A stretch of 64,000 nucleotides of DNA, taken from the NCBI GenBank assembly GCA_031399065.1, contig JANNOM010000113.1, forward strand, positions 14,957 through 78,956, written 5' to 3'. Under the pieces are notes generated by a model. The model was not told the DNA's origin. It did no database searches and saw nothing but the letters and a program-made list of their open reading frames with translations. Positions within the stretch are counted from its first letter, which is position 1. Each line of letters begins with the position of its first letter. The DNA comes from JADCRZ01 sp031399065 (GTDB lineage: Bacteria; Bacteroidota; Bacteroidia; Chitinophagales; Chitinophagaceae). Positions 27,352-36,481 of the stretch are shown here, piece by piece. A program made the position numbers and the translations under genes.

Positions 27352-28275
27352 ATGGAAAAGACAATTATTGCGATCTTTTGTTACAGGCGTGCCTCCAAAT
27401 TAAAGCGGTGCGTAGAAGCCTTATTGAAAAACCCTGAATGCTCATCGATGGATCTGATCTTCTTTTGTGACGGGTACAAAGGGGATCATGACAAGGAGGG
27501 GGTATTGCAGAGCAGGACATATATTGATTCCCTCAGCGGCTTCCGGAATATTTACAAACAATACAGGACTATCAACGTAAGCACCGGCCCCAATTTCCAG
27601 GAGGGGCTTTTGTATCTGTGCCAGCATTACGACCAGTTTATCATAATAGAAGACGACCTGATAGTATCCCCGAATTATATTCGATTTATGCTTGACAGCC
27701 TCGATATGTACCGTCATCAGCCGTCCATTTTCACGGTGTCCGGATATTGTTTTCCCATCAAACCCGGAAGATACCTCTATGATTCATTCGTACATTCAAG
27801 ATTCTGCTGTTACGGGTGGGCAAGCTGGTCGGACAGGATCCGGGAGGTAATATGGGACAAGTCGGTATTATACCATATCATGCACGACTCTCCCCGTTTT
27901 AAAAGGCGGTTGGATACAGAAGGGATGGACCTTTACCGCACGCTGAACAAACAAATACATGGCCGGATCTCGACCTGGGATATACAAATGCAGGTACATG
28001 TTTCGGAGAACGGGCTTAAAGTGATTTACCCGGTGGTATCTAAAACCTATAATATCGGATTTGATGAAGAGTCGACCAATACATTTGGCGTAGACTATCT
28101 GAAAACAAAACCGGATTCCGGGGTTAAAAGAAAATTTCGCTTATGCGACTCACACCTGGAGTCAGCGGAACTTCAGCGGCAGATGAAAAAGCCTTATAGT
28201 TTCCAATCGCTTGCTATCCGTAAACTAAAGAATACGATGATTAAACTGACCGACAGTACAAAAAAAGCCGGGTAG
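27352..28275 (+). CDS. glycosyltransferase, GT-A fold (HlpA/GNT-I-like)
   Basis: The 307-residue protein starts TIIAIFCYRRASKLKRCVEAL and has FIIIEDDLIVSPNYIRFML near residue 100, an acidic EDD motif like that of the GNT-I/GT13-related bacterial transferases. SRFCCYGWASWSDRI near residue 150 is the equivalent of the WGWATW segment common in these enzymes. No membrane helix is visible. It lies in the middle of the transferase block, 32 bases after its upstream neighbour and 8 bases before the next. Substrate is unknown. Confidence 0.78.
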   Translation: MEKTIIAIFCYRRASKLKRCVEALLKNPECSSMDLIFFCDGYKGDHDKEGVLQSRTYIDSLSGFRNIYKQYRTINVSTGPNFQEGLLYLCQHYDQFIIIEDDLIVSPNYIRFMLDSLDMYRHQPSIFTVSGYCFPIKPGRYLYDSFVHSRFCCYGWASWSDRIREVIWDKSVLYHIMHDSPRFKRRLDTEGMDLYRTLNKQIHGRISTWDIQMQVHVSENGLKVIYPVVSKTYNIGFDEESTNTFGVDYLKTKPDSGVKRKFRLCDSHLESAELQRQMKKPYSFQSLAIRKLKNTMIKLTDSTKKAG

Positions 28276-28283
28276 GTATTTAT

Positions 28284-29432
28284 ATGAGAGTACTGATCAT
28301 TCATTGTTCGTACCAGTTTAAAGGAGGTGAAGACACGGTAGTGGCCGGGGAGTCAGCATTATTAAAAGCCAATGGCGTAGATGTTGAAGTTCTGCTTTTC
28401 GGCAACCATCATCATACCCTTCTGAACCTATTGCAAATGCCTTTCAATACAAGTGCTTATTTAAAGACTAAGAAAAAACTGAAAGCATTTAAACCGGATG
28501 TAGTGCATGTTCACAATCTTCATTTTTCCGCATCTCCTTCCGTGCTTTACGCCATCAAGCGGGCAGGTATTCCATTTGTGATCACCCTGCATAATTTCAG
28601 GCTGCTGTGCCCTTCCGCTCTGCTGTTTGATAAAGGAAAAATTTTCCTCAATTCCGTACGGCAGAAATTCCCGGTAGATGCCATACGGCGGGGCGTTTAT
28701 AAGCAATCCAAATTACTCACCCTTTGGACTGCCATGAGTATGTGGTGGTATCGTTCATGGGGAATATGGGGTGCCGCCAGCCGTTACATCGTATTAAGTC
28801 GTCACGCCGAAAGGGTATTTATGGATTCGGCCCTCAGATTCCGGCCTGGGCAGATCGTTGTTAAACCCAATTTTTGTTTTGTCGATACTCCGAAATCGAA
28901 GACCCGCCAGGATTATTTTCTTTATATCGGAAGGCTATCCGAAGAAAAAGGTATTGATGTATTATTAAATGCATTTGCCGACACCGGAATTCCGCTAAAA
29001 ATAGCCGGCGACGGGCCTTTGCGCTCCCAGGTAATAAAACAAAGTATGCAGCACCCCAACATTGAATACTGCGGAGCGTTAAACAAAGATGAAGTGATTA
29101 CCCTGCTTTCCGGTTGTTCTGCATTGGTATTCCCATCCACCTGGTACGAGGGAATGCCGCTTACTATTATCGAAGCCTTTGGCTGCGGCACGCCGGTGAT
29201 CGCATCGGCTATCGGAGTAATGAACGTTATGATTACCGAAGGTTACAATGGTTTACATTTTGAAGCAGGTAGTCATCCCGATCTCTTAAAAAAGATCCGG
29301 ACATGGCAACAATTAAAAGCAGATGATAAAGCGGATTTCGGGCTAAACGCCTTTACGACATACCAGCAACACTATACCCCTGAAGTCAACTTGAAACAGC
29401 TTGTATCCATCTATGAAAGTGTCCTCAACTGA
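28284..29432 (+). CDS. family 4 glycosyltransferase
   Basis: The 382-residue enzyme has the GT-B fold. The N-terminal domain has KGGEDTVVAGESALLKANG and KPDVVHVHNLHF, and the C-terminal domain has LYIGRLSEEKGIDVLLNAF, KIAGDGPLRSQV and the nucleotide-binding FPSTWYEGMPLTIIEAFGCGTPVI near residue 285. It is a retaining transferase that uses a nucleotide sugar in the cytoplasm. It starts 8 bases after the previous transferase. The sequence does not specify which sugar is added. Confidence 0.92.
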   Translation: MRVLIIHCSYQFKGGEDTVVAGESALLKANGVDVEVLLFGNHHHTLLNLLQMPFNTSAYLKTKKKLKAFKPDVVHVHNLHFSASPSVLYAIKRAGIPFVITLHNFRLLCPSALLFDKGKIFLNSVRQKFPVDAIRRGVYKQSKLLTLWTAMSMWWYRSWGIWGAASRYIVLSRHAERVFMDSALRFRPGQIVVKPNFCFVDTPKSKTRQDYFLYIGRLSEEKGIDVLLNAFADTGIPLKIAGDGPLRSQVIKQSMQHPNIEYCGALNKDEVITLLSGCSALVFPSTWYEGMPLTIIEAFGCGTPVIASAIGVMNVMITEGYNGLHFEAGSHPDLLKKIRTWQQLKADDKADFGLNAFTTYQQHYTPEVNLKQLVSIYESVLN

Positions 29433-29482
29433 TCATTCCACTCTATAATAATCATCCGTTAACACACTTTTAAATTTACCAC

Positions 29483-30241
29483 ATGACAAAATTAGACTTA
29501 CTGAGTATTTCTGTGAGCACAGGCATGTATGCGGAATTTGTTCACACCATTATTGACACCGCCAAAACCCGTCACAGCGACTATGTATGCGTAGCGAATG
29601 TGCACATGCTTATGGAAGCCCAAAAAGATATTGCGTTCGGTAACATTGTTCGCAACGCAAATATCATTACCCCTGATGGAAAGCCGCTCACCTGGGCCCT
29701 GCGTATGCTGGAAGGCGTGGCACAGGACAGGGTAGCCGGCATGGACCTGCTTCCTGACCTGCTATACCTTGCCGAAACTGAAAATGTTCCTGTATTCTTT
29801 TATGGCAGCGAACCGTCTGTGCTCGATAAGGCACGTGCCTTCCTTAATGAAAAATATCCGTTGCTGGTGATAAATTCCTATAGCCCTCCCTTCCGTAAAC
29901 TTACCGAGCAGGAAGATGAGGAAGTAGTAGCGAGGATAAATGACTCCGGCGCCCAGATGGTGTTTGTAATACTTGGTTGCCCCAAGCAGGAGAAATGGAT
30001 GGCTTCCATGAAAGGGAAGATCAACGCAGTAATGATAGGCGTGGGCGGGGCATTACCTGTGATGATCGGTATACAGAAGCGTGCTCCTGTATGGATGCAG
30101 AATATAGGATTGGAATGGTACTATCGCCTGATGCAGGAACCTTCCAGACTCTTTAAAAGATATGCGGTAACCAATTCACTCTTTTTATATCTTCTGGCAA
30201 AAGCCTTCCTTCAGAGAATGCTTACTGGTAAAGCATCCTGA
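29483..30241 (+). CDS. WecB/TagA/CpsF-family (GT26) glycosyltransferase
   Basis: The 252-residue protein matches GT26 across its length: VCVANVHMLMEAQKD, ANIITPDGKPLTWALRML with the catalytic aspartate in TPDG, VFFYGSEPSVLDKA, and the C-terminal MQNIGLEWYYRLMQEPSRLFKRY. Such enzymes usually add the second sugar (for example N-acetylmannosaminuronate or similar) to a polyprenyl-diphosphate-linked sugar at the membrane. The gene for the initiating transferase follows 28 bases later, consistent with sequential action. Confidence 0.93.
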   Translation: MTKLDLLSISVSTGMYAEFVHTIIDTAKTRHSDYVCVANVHMLMEAQKDIAFGNIVRNANIITPDGKPLTWALRMLEGVAQDRVAGMDLLPDLLYLAETENVPVFFYGSEPSVLDKARAFLNEKYPLLVINSYSPPFRKLTEQEDEEVVARINDSGAQMVFVILGCPKQEKWMASMKGKINAVMIGVGGALPVMIGIQKRAPVWMQNIGLEWYYRLMQEPSRLFKRYAVTNSLFLYLLAKAFLQRMLTGKAS

Positions 30242-30269
30242 TATTTTTAAACGAATCTAATCTTCCCGA

Positions 30270-31661
30270 ATGAATACCCGATTTTTGAAACTTGTACAAT
30301 GGGGCCTTGCCCTTATGGATCTCCTGGTGATTAATGCAGTATATTTTGGCACCCAGTTTATATTGGAAAAACAATTGTACATATCGAATGATGTGCAATA
30401 CTCCAATTTCATTATTTCTCTGAATATTATGTGGCTTCTCGTGCTGCTGATGAAAAATATTTACCATGAGCTATGCATAGCTTCCTTTGAGCAATTCACC
30501 AGGGATTCTATACGTGCCTACATATACTTCCTGTTACTTACTGCCATATATCTTTTTTTCTTCCGGATGCTGATGCTCTCAAGGGTATTCATCATCCTGG
30601 TTATGACAATTATACCGGCTATTCTTTTGATGAACCGGTTCATTTACCTCTTTATTTATCAATACCTGCAAAAAAGTGATATGCAGGTGAGCCGAATCAT
30701 TGTAATCGGGTATAACACCTTATCCAAGAAACTGGTGGATTATCTTACGGAGGACGGTATCAATAAGAAAGTGATTGGATTTTGTGAAGAGTATGAAAAT
30801 ATTAATGAATTATCCAAGTATCCCATTTTAAGCAATGTATTTGACGCGATCGACACCTGTAAAAAATACGGAGCGAATGAAATTTATTCCACCATCGCTC
30901 CCGAGCACAATGATAAACTATATCAGTTGATACAGCATGCCGATCAAAACTGCATCCGTTTCAGGATAGTGCCGGACCTCGATTTTTTCTTCAAAAGACA
31001 AATGCATATCGGCTATCTGAAAGAGATTCCCGTGATCTCCCTTAGAAAAGAACCACTGGAAGATATAGGCAACCAGATAAAAAAGAGATTCTTCGATATT
31101 GTCGTCAGTTCCCTGGTAATTCTGCTTTTGCTTTCCTGGCTGGTTCCTCTTATTTGTATACTGATAAAGCTTGGATCGAAGGGGCCCATCTTTTTTGTGC
31201 AATTAAGGTCAGGAAAAAATAACAGTCCGTTCCGGTGCTTCAAGTTCCGGAGTATGCGTGTGAACGACCAGGCAGATCACCTGCAGGCAACGAGCAATGA
31301 TGAACGGGTAACAGGGATAGGCCGTTTTTTGCGCCGTACGAACCTGGATGAATTTCCACAATTCTTCAACGTCTTAATGGGCGATATGAGTATCGTGGGC
31401 CCCAGGCCTCACATGCTTAAGCATACCGACCAGTATTCAAGATTAATTGGCCAGTACATGGTGAGGCAGTTCCTGAAACCGGGTATTACCGGGTGGGCGC
31501 AGGTAAATGGCTTCAGGGGAGAAACAAAGAACCTGGAGCAAATGCAGAAACGTGTGGAACATGATCTTTGGTACATGGAAAACTGGAGCCTGATGATCGA
31601 TCTTAAAATAATAATGACCACGTTCATTAACATGGTAAGGGGAGAAGAAAACGTTTACTGA
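30270..31661 (+). CDS. polyprenyl-phosphate glycosylphosphotransferase initiating exopolysaccharide synthesis
   Basis: The 463-residue membrane protein has four N-terminal helices (about 8-30, 45-65, 78-98, 105-130), a cytosolic CoA-binding-like domain (about 140-240), a re-entrant helix (about 280-300) and the C-terminal bacterial sugar transferase domain (RSGKNNSPFRCFKFRSMR, LRRTNLDEFPQFFNVLMGDMSIVGPRP and the final WSLMIDLKIIMTTF). It places the first sugar phosphate on undecaprenyl phosphate, as WcaJ and WbaP do. Its stop codon overlaps the start of the next gene by one base, so translation is probably coupled. Confidence 0.94.
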   Translation: MNTRFLKLVQWGLALMDLLVINAVYFGTQFILEKQLYISNDVQYSNFIISLNIMWLLVLLMKNIYHELCIASFEQFTRDSIRAYIYFLLLTAIYLFFFRMLMLSRVFIILVMTIIPAILLMNRFIYLFIYQYLQKSDMQVSRIIVIGYNTLSKKLVDYLTEDGINKKVIGFCEEYENINELSKYPILSNVFDAIDTCKKYGANEIYSTIAPEHNDKLYQLIQHADQNCIRFRIVPDLDFFFKRQMHIGYLKEIPVISLRKEPLEDIGNQIKKRFFDIVVSSLVILLLLSWLVPLICILIKLGSKGPIFFVQLRSGKNNSPFRCFKFRSMRVNDQADHLQATSNDERVTGIGRFLRRTNLDEFPQFFNVLMGDMSIVGPRPHMLKHTDQYSRLIGQYMVRQFLKPGITGWAQVNGFRGETKNLEQMQKRVEHDLWYMENWSLMIDLKIIMTTFINMVRGEENVY

Positions 31662-34453
31662 TGATCATATCCATACGCCATATATTAGCTGGATTATTTT
31701 TCTTTCATCTAATGATGCCGATGAGTGCGGCAACCTATTATTTCTCATCCACGCAGGGAAATGATAACAGGAGCATCCAGGAAGCACAGAATCCTTCCAC
31801 ACCCTGGCAGTCGCTCGAAAAGCTGAATAGCCAGCTGTCATCATTGAACCCGGGCGATTCCGTTTTATTTAAATGTGGGGAAACGTTTTATGGCAGTATC
31901 GTTTTCTCCAAATTACTCAATGGAGGTAATCCCGTTATCCTGTCGGCTTACGGTGAAGGAAATAAACCAGTCATAAGCGGGTTTACCAATCCAGGCGGTT
32001 GGGTACAGCAGGGGGCTCATATTCTAAAAACGAATGGGTATTCTGGGAATACCATACCAAACATATTGCTTGTAAATGATATTCCCTGTCCGATAGGCCG
32101 CTTCCCGAACCGTTCTTCGTCTAATGGAGGTTATCTGACGATCGAAGGGTTTTCCGGTAATACATCTATCACTGGTAATACCATTGCCACCCAGCCGGAC
32201 TGGTCGGGCGGCGACATCGTGATCCGTAAAAACCGCTGGGTAATCGACCGGAACGCTATCCTTAGCCAGGTGGGAAATACGATAAACTATCTTTCCGAAA
32301 CATCTTACGCCCCATCCATCAAATTTGGTTATTTCATACAGAATCATCCTTCATCACTGGATGCCGCCGGGGAATGGTACTATAACGAAAACCTCAACGA
32401 GTTGGGTGTTTACCTGTCATCCGTTAACGCAAATACGGACATAAAAGTAAGTACCGTAAAGAACCTGGTTACCATAACCGAAAGTAACGCCATTGTTCTG
32501 ACAGGGCTTCAGTTTATAGGTGCCAACGAGACTTGTTTGCAGGTGCAGGATTCCAGGGATATCAGGATTACCAACTGCGAATTCTTTTTCTCTGGTGTTA
32601 ATGCCATAAATGCCACAAATACCCGCTTACTAACTGTCGAACATTTACTTATTAACTACACGAATAATAATGCTTGTCAACTTACTAACTGTAGTCAAGT
32701 TTCAATAAGGAAAAATACGATTAAAAATACAGGCACACTACCAGGTATGGGCAAAGGAGACAGCGGCTCGTATGAGGCATTGCTGATGTCGGGAGACAAC
32801 TACCTGGTAGAATGGAACACTATCGACAGCACGGGGTATATACCGGTAACGTTCCGGGGAGATTCCATACGGATAAAGAATAACCTGATCGACCATTTTT
32901 GCCTGGTTAAAGATGATGGCGGAGGTATTTATACCTGGAATAATACTGCCAATGCGCCGGTTTATACGTACAGGGAAATTACCGGTAATATTATTTTGAA
33001 CGGAGCGGGTGCAGGCGATGGTACAGATGATCCGGCAAGAGATGTCGCACATGGAATATATATAGATGATAATTCAAACCATGTAAAAATAACAGCCAAT
33101 ACGGTGGCTCACTGTAAAGGATATGGTTTATTCCTGCATAATTCAAAAGATGTTTCCGTAACGGGAAATACGCTATTTGACAATAGCATTCAATTGGTGG
33201 CAGAACACGATAACATAGCGCCTCATGCTCCTGTCAGGAACATCGTTATTTCGGGAAACATCCTTTTTTCCAGGCATCCTGATCAGGTGGTAGCTGCCTA
33301 TAAGACCATTAAAGACGATATTGGTTTATTTGGAAATTTTTCAGATAATTATTATTGCCGGCCCATAAACGAGGGATTATCTATCCAGGCGTCTTTCCAT
33401 CGTAACAACTCAGGGTTTCACACTTTTTTAGATGTTGACGGATGGAAATCCATTTATGGTAAAGACAACAACTCCCAGAAATCCCCGGTACAGTTTCCTT
33501 CTTACAAAGTATTACCGCTAACCGGAAAAAATCTTTATGATAATGGTTCGTTTAATGCTAACATTAGTGGTTTATACGCTTATGCTGCCGCAGGAAACTG
33601 TAGAACAACATGGGTAAGTTCCGCTGGGCTTGACGGGGGGGCGTTAAGTATTTCTTTTACATCCATCACCGGAAATAGTAGTCCTGCTTCCCTCGTCATA
33701 GGAACGGCGGCCGTTTATGCCGGCAAAAGCTACCTGTTGACATTTACCATGAAAGGAGGCAGCGAAAATAAGAACATAGATATTTTCTTAAGAAAGAGCC
33801 TGGCTCCATATCAGGACCTGACATCCAGGGAAAAAGGCATTCTTAAAAATAACCGGACGGAAAATACATTCCTGTTGCAACCGTTAACAAGCGAAGAGAA
33901 CGCGAGCATCGTATTCGACATACCGGAACAGGAAAACCCGCTATACATTGATAATATCCATTTACAGGAAGTAACAGCAACCAAAACAAACCCGGACGAA
34001 TTCATCCGCTTTCACCACAATGGGAACAGTTTTTCAACCAACCATCTGTTACCGGCACAATACATAGATGCAAAAAAAATCGTGTACAACGGACAATTAT
34101 CATTAGCCCCCTTTTCTTCAGCGGTTTTAATGAAGCAGCCTTTATTGGATGCTTTGACGTTAGGAATCCCCCGTTCCAATGAAAGAAAGGAAGAAAAAGA
34201 AACAGATAAAAATGATCTGCTGAAGATAAGACCGGTGCCTGTTCATGACCTGCTGCAGGTTTTCATCGGGGCCGGAATTTTTGATCCTTCTTCTCATCTG
34301 CTATTGCAAACATCCAATGGCCAGGTTGTCCGTAAAATTCGTTCTTCTTTTAAAAATATGTCTATCGATGTCAGTTCACTGAGTAATGGCCATTACATTA
34401 TCTCTTACTCAGGAAAAGGCAGGAAGGTTACGCGAAAATTTCTTAAACAATAA
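31661..34453 (+). CDS. type IX-secreted parallel beta-helix protein
   Basis: The 930-residue exported protein has a signal peptide (1 to about 23), an N-terminal segment typical of right-handed beta-helix polysaccharide-active proteins (TPWQSLEKLNSQLSSLNPGDSVLFKCG), and repeated parallel beta-helix coils between about 270 and 560 (for example VRNIVISGNILF and HVKITANTVAHCKGYGLFLHN). A carbohydrate-binding-like beta-sandwich follows (about 620-780). The last 75 residues form a type A sorting domain of the type IX secretion system (IRPVPVHDLL...SNGHYIISYSGKG). It is therefore expected on the cell surface. A lyase, epimerase or polymer-binding role on the locus polysaccharide is inferred. Confidence 0.82.
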   Translation: MIISIRHILAGLFFFHLMMPMSAATYYFSSTQGNDNRSIQEAQNPSTPWQSLEKLNSQLSSLNPGDSVLFKCGETFYGSIVFSKLLNGGNPVILSAYGEGNKPVISGFTNPGGWVQQGAHILKTNGYSGNTIPNILLVNDIPCPIGRFPNRSSSNGGYLTIEGFSGNTSITGNTIATQPDWSGGDIVIRKNRWVIDRNAILSQVGNTINYLSETSYAPSIKFGYFIQNHPSSLDAAGEWYYNENLNELGVYLSSVNANTDIKVSTVKNLVTITESNAIVLTGLQFIGANETCLQVQDSRDIRITNCEFFFSGVNAINATNTRLLTVEHLLINYTNNNACQLTNCSQVSIRKNTIKNTGTLPGMGKGDSGSYEALLMSGDNYLVEWNTIDSTGYIPVTFRGDSIRIKNNLIDHFCLVKDDGGGIYTWNNTANAPVYTYREITGNIILNGAGAGDGTDDPARDVAHGIYIDDNSNHVKITANTVAHCKGYGLFLHNSKDVSVTGNTLFDNSIQLVAEHDNIAPHAPVRNIVISGNILFSRHPDQVVAAYKTIKDDIGLFGNFSDNYYCRPINEGLSIQASFHRNNSGFHTFLDVDGWKSIYGKDNNSQKSPVQFPSYKVLPLTGKNLYDNGSFNANISGLYAYAAAGNCRTTWVSSAGLDGGALSISFTSITGNSSPASLVIGTAAVYAGKSYLLTFTMKGGSENKNIDIFLRKSLAPYQDLTSREKGILKNNRTENTFLLQPLTSEENASIVFDIPEQENPLYIDNIHLQEVTATKTNPDEFIRFHHNGNSFSTNHLLPAQYIDAKKIVYNGQLSLAPFSSAVLMKQPLLDALTLGIPRSNERKEEKETDKNDLLKIRPVPVHDLLQVFIGAGIFDPSSHLLLQTSNGQVVRKIRSSFKNMSIDVSSLSNGHYIISYSGKGRKVTRKFLKQ

Positions 34454-34473
34454 CTTAATCAAAAAAACTAAAC

Positions 34474-35457
34474 ATGAAAACTATCTGTTTATTTATGGCA
34501 GTACATCTAAGCCTGCTGGTAAGCGTTTCGTCATTTTCCCAGGAAAAGAGAGACGCGCCCGTTTCCGTTCTCACTGATTCATTTAAGCTAAAAAAAGAAT
34601 CCAGGTTCCTGTTCAATGTTCATGGCGGATACAATGTGGGATTGGGTTCCACGTTTAAATTCTATCCGGACGATATTACCAATATCTCTGTAGAAATTAT
34701 CGATAATAATTCTTCCGTAAAGAACGTGACGTCCAAATCATCCTCAAAAGGATTGGGCGACGGGTTTAGGTACGGAGCCGGCTTGTCTTATATATTGAAT
34801 GATTTTATCAATATAGGTCTGGACGTTGACTATTTTAAAAGTACCATCAGAAAAGTAAAGGACTCCTCTTATCGTGAAGTTAACTCCGCTGCTTCTTCAG
34901 ATTATACTTACAAAGACAGGACTACCATTTCTTATGATGCCGACCTGCTTACCATTACACCTTCCATTACCTTCAAGGCGATTTCAAGACCCAAATTTTT
35001 TATCTACAATAAAATCGGTGCTATCGTCACGATTCGTCCAAACAGTTTACAACGCGAGCGGCAGGATATAAGTTCCAGGAATGGATGGATGGGATTTTTC
35101 AAGGACTCCACCGCTTACAGCGAGAAGAAATATGACTGGGGACTTAAAAACCCCGCGTTCGGATTTATGGGGTCGGTAGGCGCACAGGTGAAAGTAACAG
35201 AAGTGATACGGGCGTTTGCAGAAATTCAATTTTCCCATGTAATATTTAAAGTGCGTTCCCGCACGTTAACGGATTTTGAAGTAGACGGAAAGGAAAAAAT
35301 CAATACCCTCACGGAATCCGAGAGAAAAACACAATTTGAAAAAGAACTGACTAACAACGAATGGAATATGGATCCCAATAAACCATCCAGGCAGATCGCC
35401 CAGCGCTTCCCGGTAACTTATATCGGTTTACAGATAGGGGTCGCCTACCATTTTTAA
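34474..35457 (+). CDS. outer-membrane beta-barrel protein of the exopolysaccharide operon
   Basis: The 327-residue protein has a signal peptide ending SSFSQ (about residue 23), then amphipathic strands separated by short turns and long polar loops (FLFNVHGGYNVGLGSTFKF, GFRYGAGLSYILNDFINIGLDVDYF, AFGFMGSVGAQVKVTEVIRAFAEIQF). The last strand is YIGLQIGVAYHF, ending in phenylalanine as outer-membrane barrels do. I do not recognise a named family. It follows the beta-helix gene by 20 bases and precedes the coiled-coil gene by 28, so all three are probably cotranscribed. It may form a surface anchor or an additional export pore. Confidence 0.75.
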   Translation: MKTICLFMAVHLSLLVSVSSFSQEKRDAPVSVLTDSFKLKKESRFLFNVHGGYNVGLGSTFKFYPDDITNISVEIIDNNSSVKNVTSKSSSKGLGDGFRYGAGLSYILNDFINIGLDVDYFKSTIRKVKDSSYREVNSAASSDYTYKDRTTISYDADLLTITPSITFKAISRPKFFIYNKIGAIVTIRPNSLQRERQDISSRNGWMGFFKDSTAYSEKKYDWGLKNPAFGFMGSVGAQVKVTEVIRAFAEIQFSHVIFKVRSRTLTDFEVDGKEKINTLTESERKTQFEKELTNNEWNMDPNKPSRQIAQRFPVTYIGLQIGVAYHF

Positions 35458-35485
35458 AACTATTTATCAACTTTATTACGCGAAT

Positions 35486-36262
35486 ATGAAACCAGGAAAT
35501 TACCAGGAAAATAAAAGTCCCAAATACAGGTATGCGCTGGCATTGCTAGCACTGCTGCTTTTGGGAGGTTCCATCTACTATGCATTTTTAAAAGACGCGA
35601 ACAGCGAAGAAGAAGGCGATACCACTGATGCTCCCGCCTATCCTGTGCGAACCAATACGGCGGCGGAAGCATTTACCGGGAACGAGAGTATCAATGAAAT
35701 GCAGCAGCTAATCCTTAAAAAGGATGAACGGATTGTGGATCTCGTGAATCAACTGAACATGATGAAGGCCCAGGGCCTGAATCAGAAATCCGCTTCGCCG
35801 GCTATAATAGAAAAGCCCGGTGACGATCATATCATTATTCGTGAGAGAGATGCTCTGAAGCAGCAGCTTGAGGAGTCGGCGGGCAAGATTCCGGAGCTGA
35901 ATGCTACTATCAGTAACCTGAAAAAAGAAAACGAGCAACTAACCCTGCAGATCAGTCAATCGCGCAGTGCGGTTACTGGTAATAACGAAGAAACTACAAA
36001 AGCCATCAAAAACAAGAATGAACAGCTGGAAACAAAACTTCAGGCTATGGATGCCGAGCTACGATTTATGAAAATCGACTGCAATCTTTCACGCGCCGAT
36101 GTAAACCAGATCATCTCCAACTCAAGGCAGCGCCAGGCATTGCTTTCCGAAGCCTTGCAAACGCTCAACACATTGTCCAGATCGGAAGATGCTGAAGTCC
36201 GCAATAAGGCAAAAAAGAAGTTTTTACAGTTGGAAACGATTGCGAAGACGGTGAGAGATTAA
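35486..36262 (+). CDS. membrane-anchored coiled-coil protein of unknown function
   Basis: The 258-residue protein has a short basic N-terminus, one membrane helix (about 15-34, ALALLALLLLGGSIYYAFL) and a long periplasmic region. Two heptad-rich coiled-coil stretches cover about 68-90 and 120-195 (LKQQLEESAGKIPELNATI, LKKENEQLTLQI). The C-terminal helix pair ends LETIAKTVRD. No enzymatic motif is seen. It is the last gene of the exopolysaccharide operon, followed 31 bases later by a terminator. It could bridge the inner membrane to the outer-membrane barrel encoded just upstream; that is inference. Confidence 0.65.
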   Translation: MKPGNYQENKSPKYRYALALLALLLLGGSIYYAFLKDANSEEEGDTTDAPAYPVRTNTAAEAFTGNESINEMQQLILKKDERIVDLVNQLNMMKAQGLNQKSASPAIIEKPGDDHIIIRERDALKQQLEESAGKIPELNATISNLKKENEQLTLQISQSRSAVTGNNEETTKAIKNKNEQLETKLQAMDAELRFMKIDCNLSRADVNQIISNSRQRQALLSEALQTLNTLSRSEDAEVRNKAKKKFLQLETIAKTVRD

Positions 36263-36293
36263 ATGTTCCCAGCATATATAAGCTATTGCATCA

Positions 36294-36337
36294 AGCCCCT
36301 TGTAATCTTCATCTGGTTGCAGGGGTTCTTTTTTTTA
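36294..36337 (+). terminator. intrinsic terminator of the exopolysaccharide operon
   Basis: AGCCCCT (36294-36300) pairs with AGGGGTT (36321-36327) and is followed by C and nine T residues. The loop is 20 bases. It lies 31 bases after the coiled-coil gene and marks the end of an 18-kb transcription unit. Confidence 0.8.
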
Positions 36338-36455
36338 TGAGGTCTATATTTAAACGCCGGTGGATTATACGGACATGTTCAGGTAGTTGATTGCTACCTC
36401 CCTGACTAAATTATTTTTAAACTCTGGTAAAAAATATATAGATTTGATTTACTTT

Positions 36456-36471
36456 GCTTAATCGAATAAGC
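36456..36471. promoter_or_regulatory. candidate LacI-family operator before the regulator gene
   Basis: GCTTAATCGAATAAGC is an inverted repeat with a single mismatched pair, centred on the CG step that LacI-family proteins favour. It lies 11 bases before the start of the lacI-type gene and partly overlaps a TACTTTGC promoter-like box at 36450-36457, fitting autorepression. A second copy lies after the gene at 37507-37520. Confidence 0.6.
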
Positions 36472-36481
36472 ATTTAATAAA

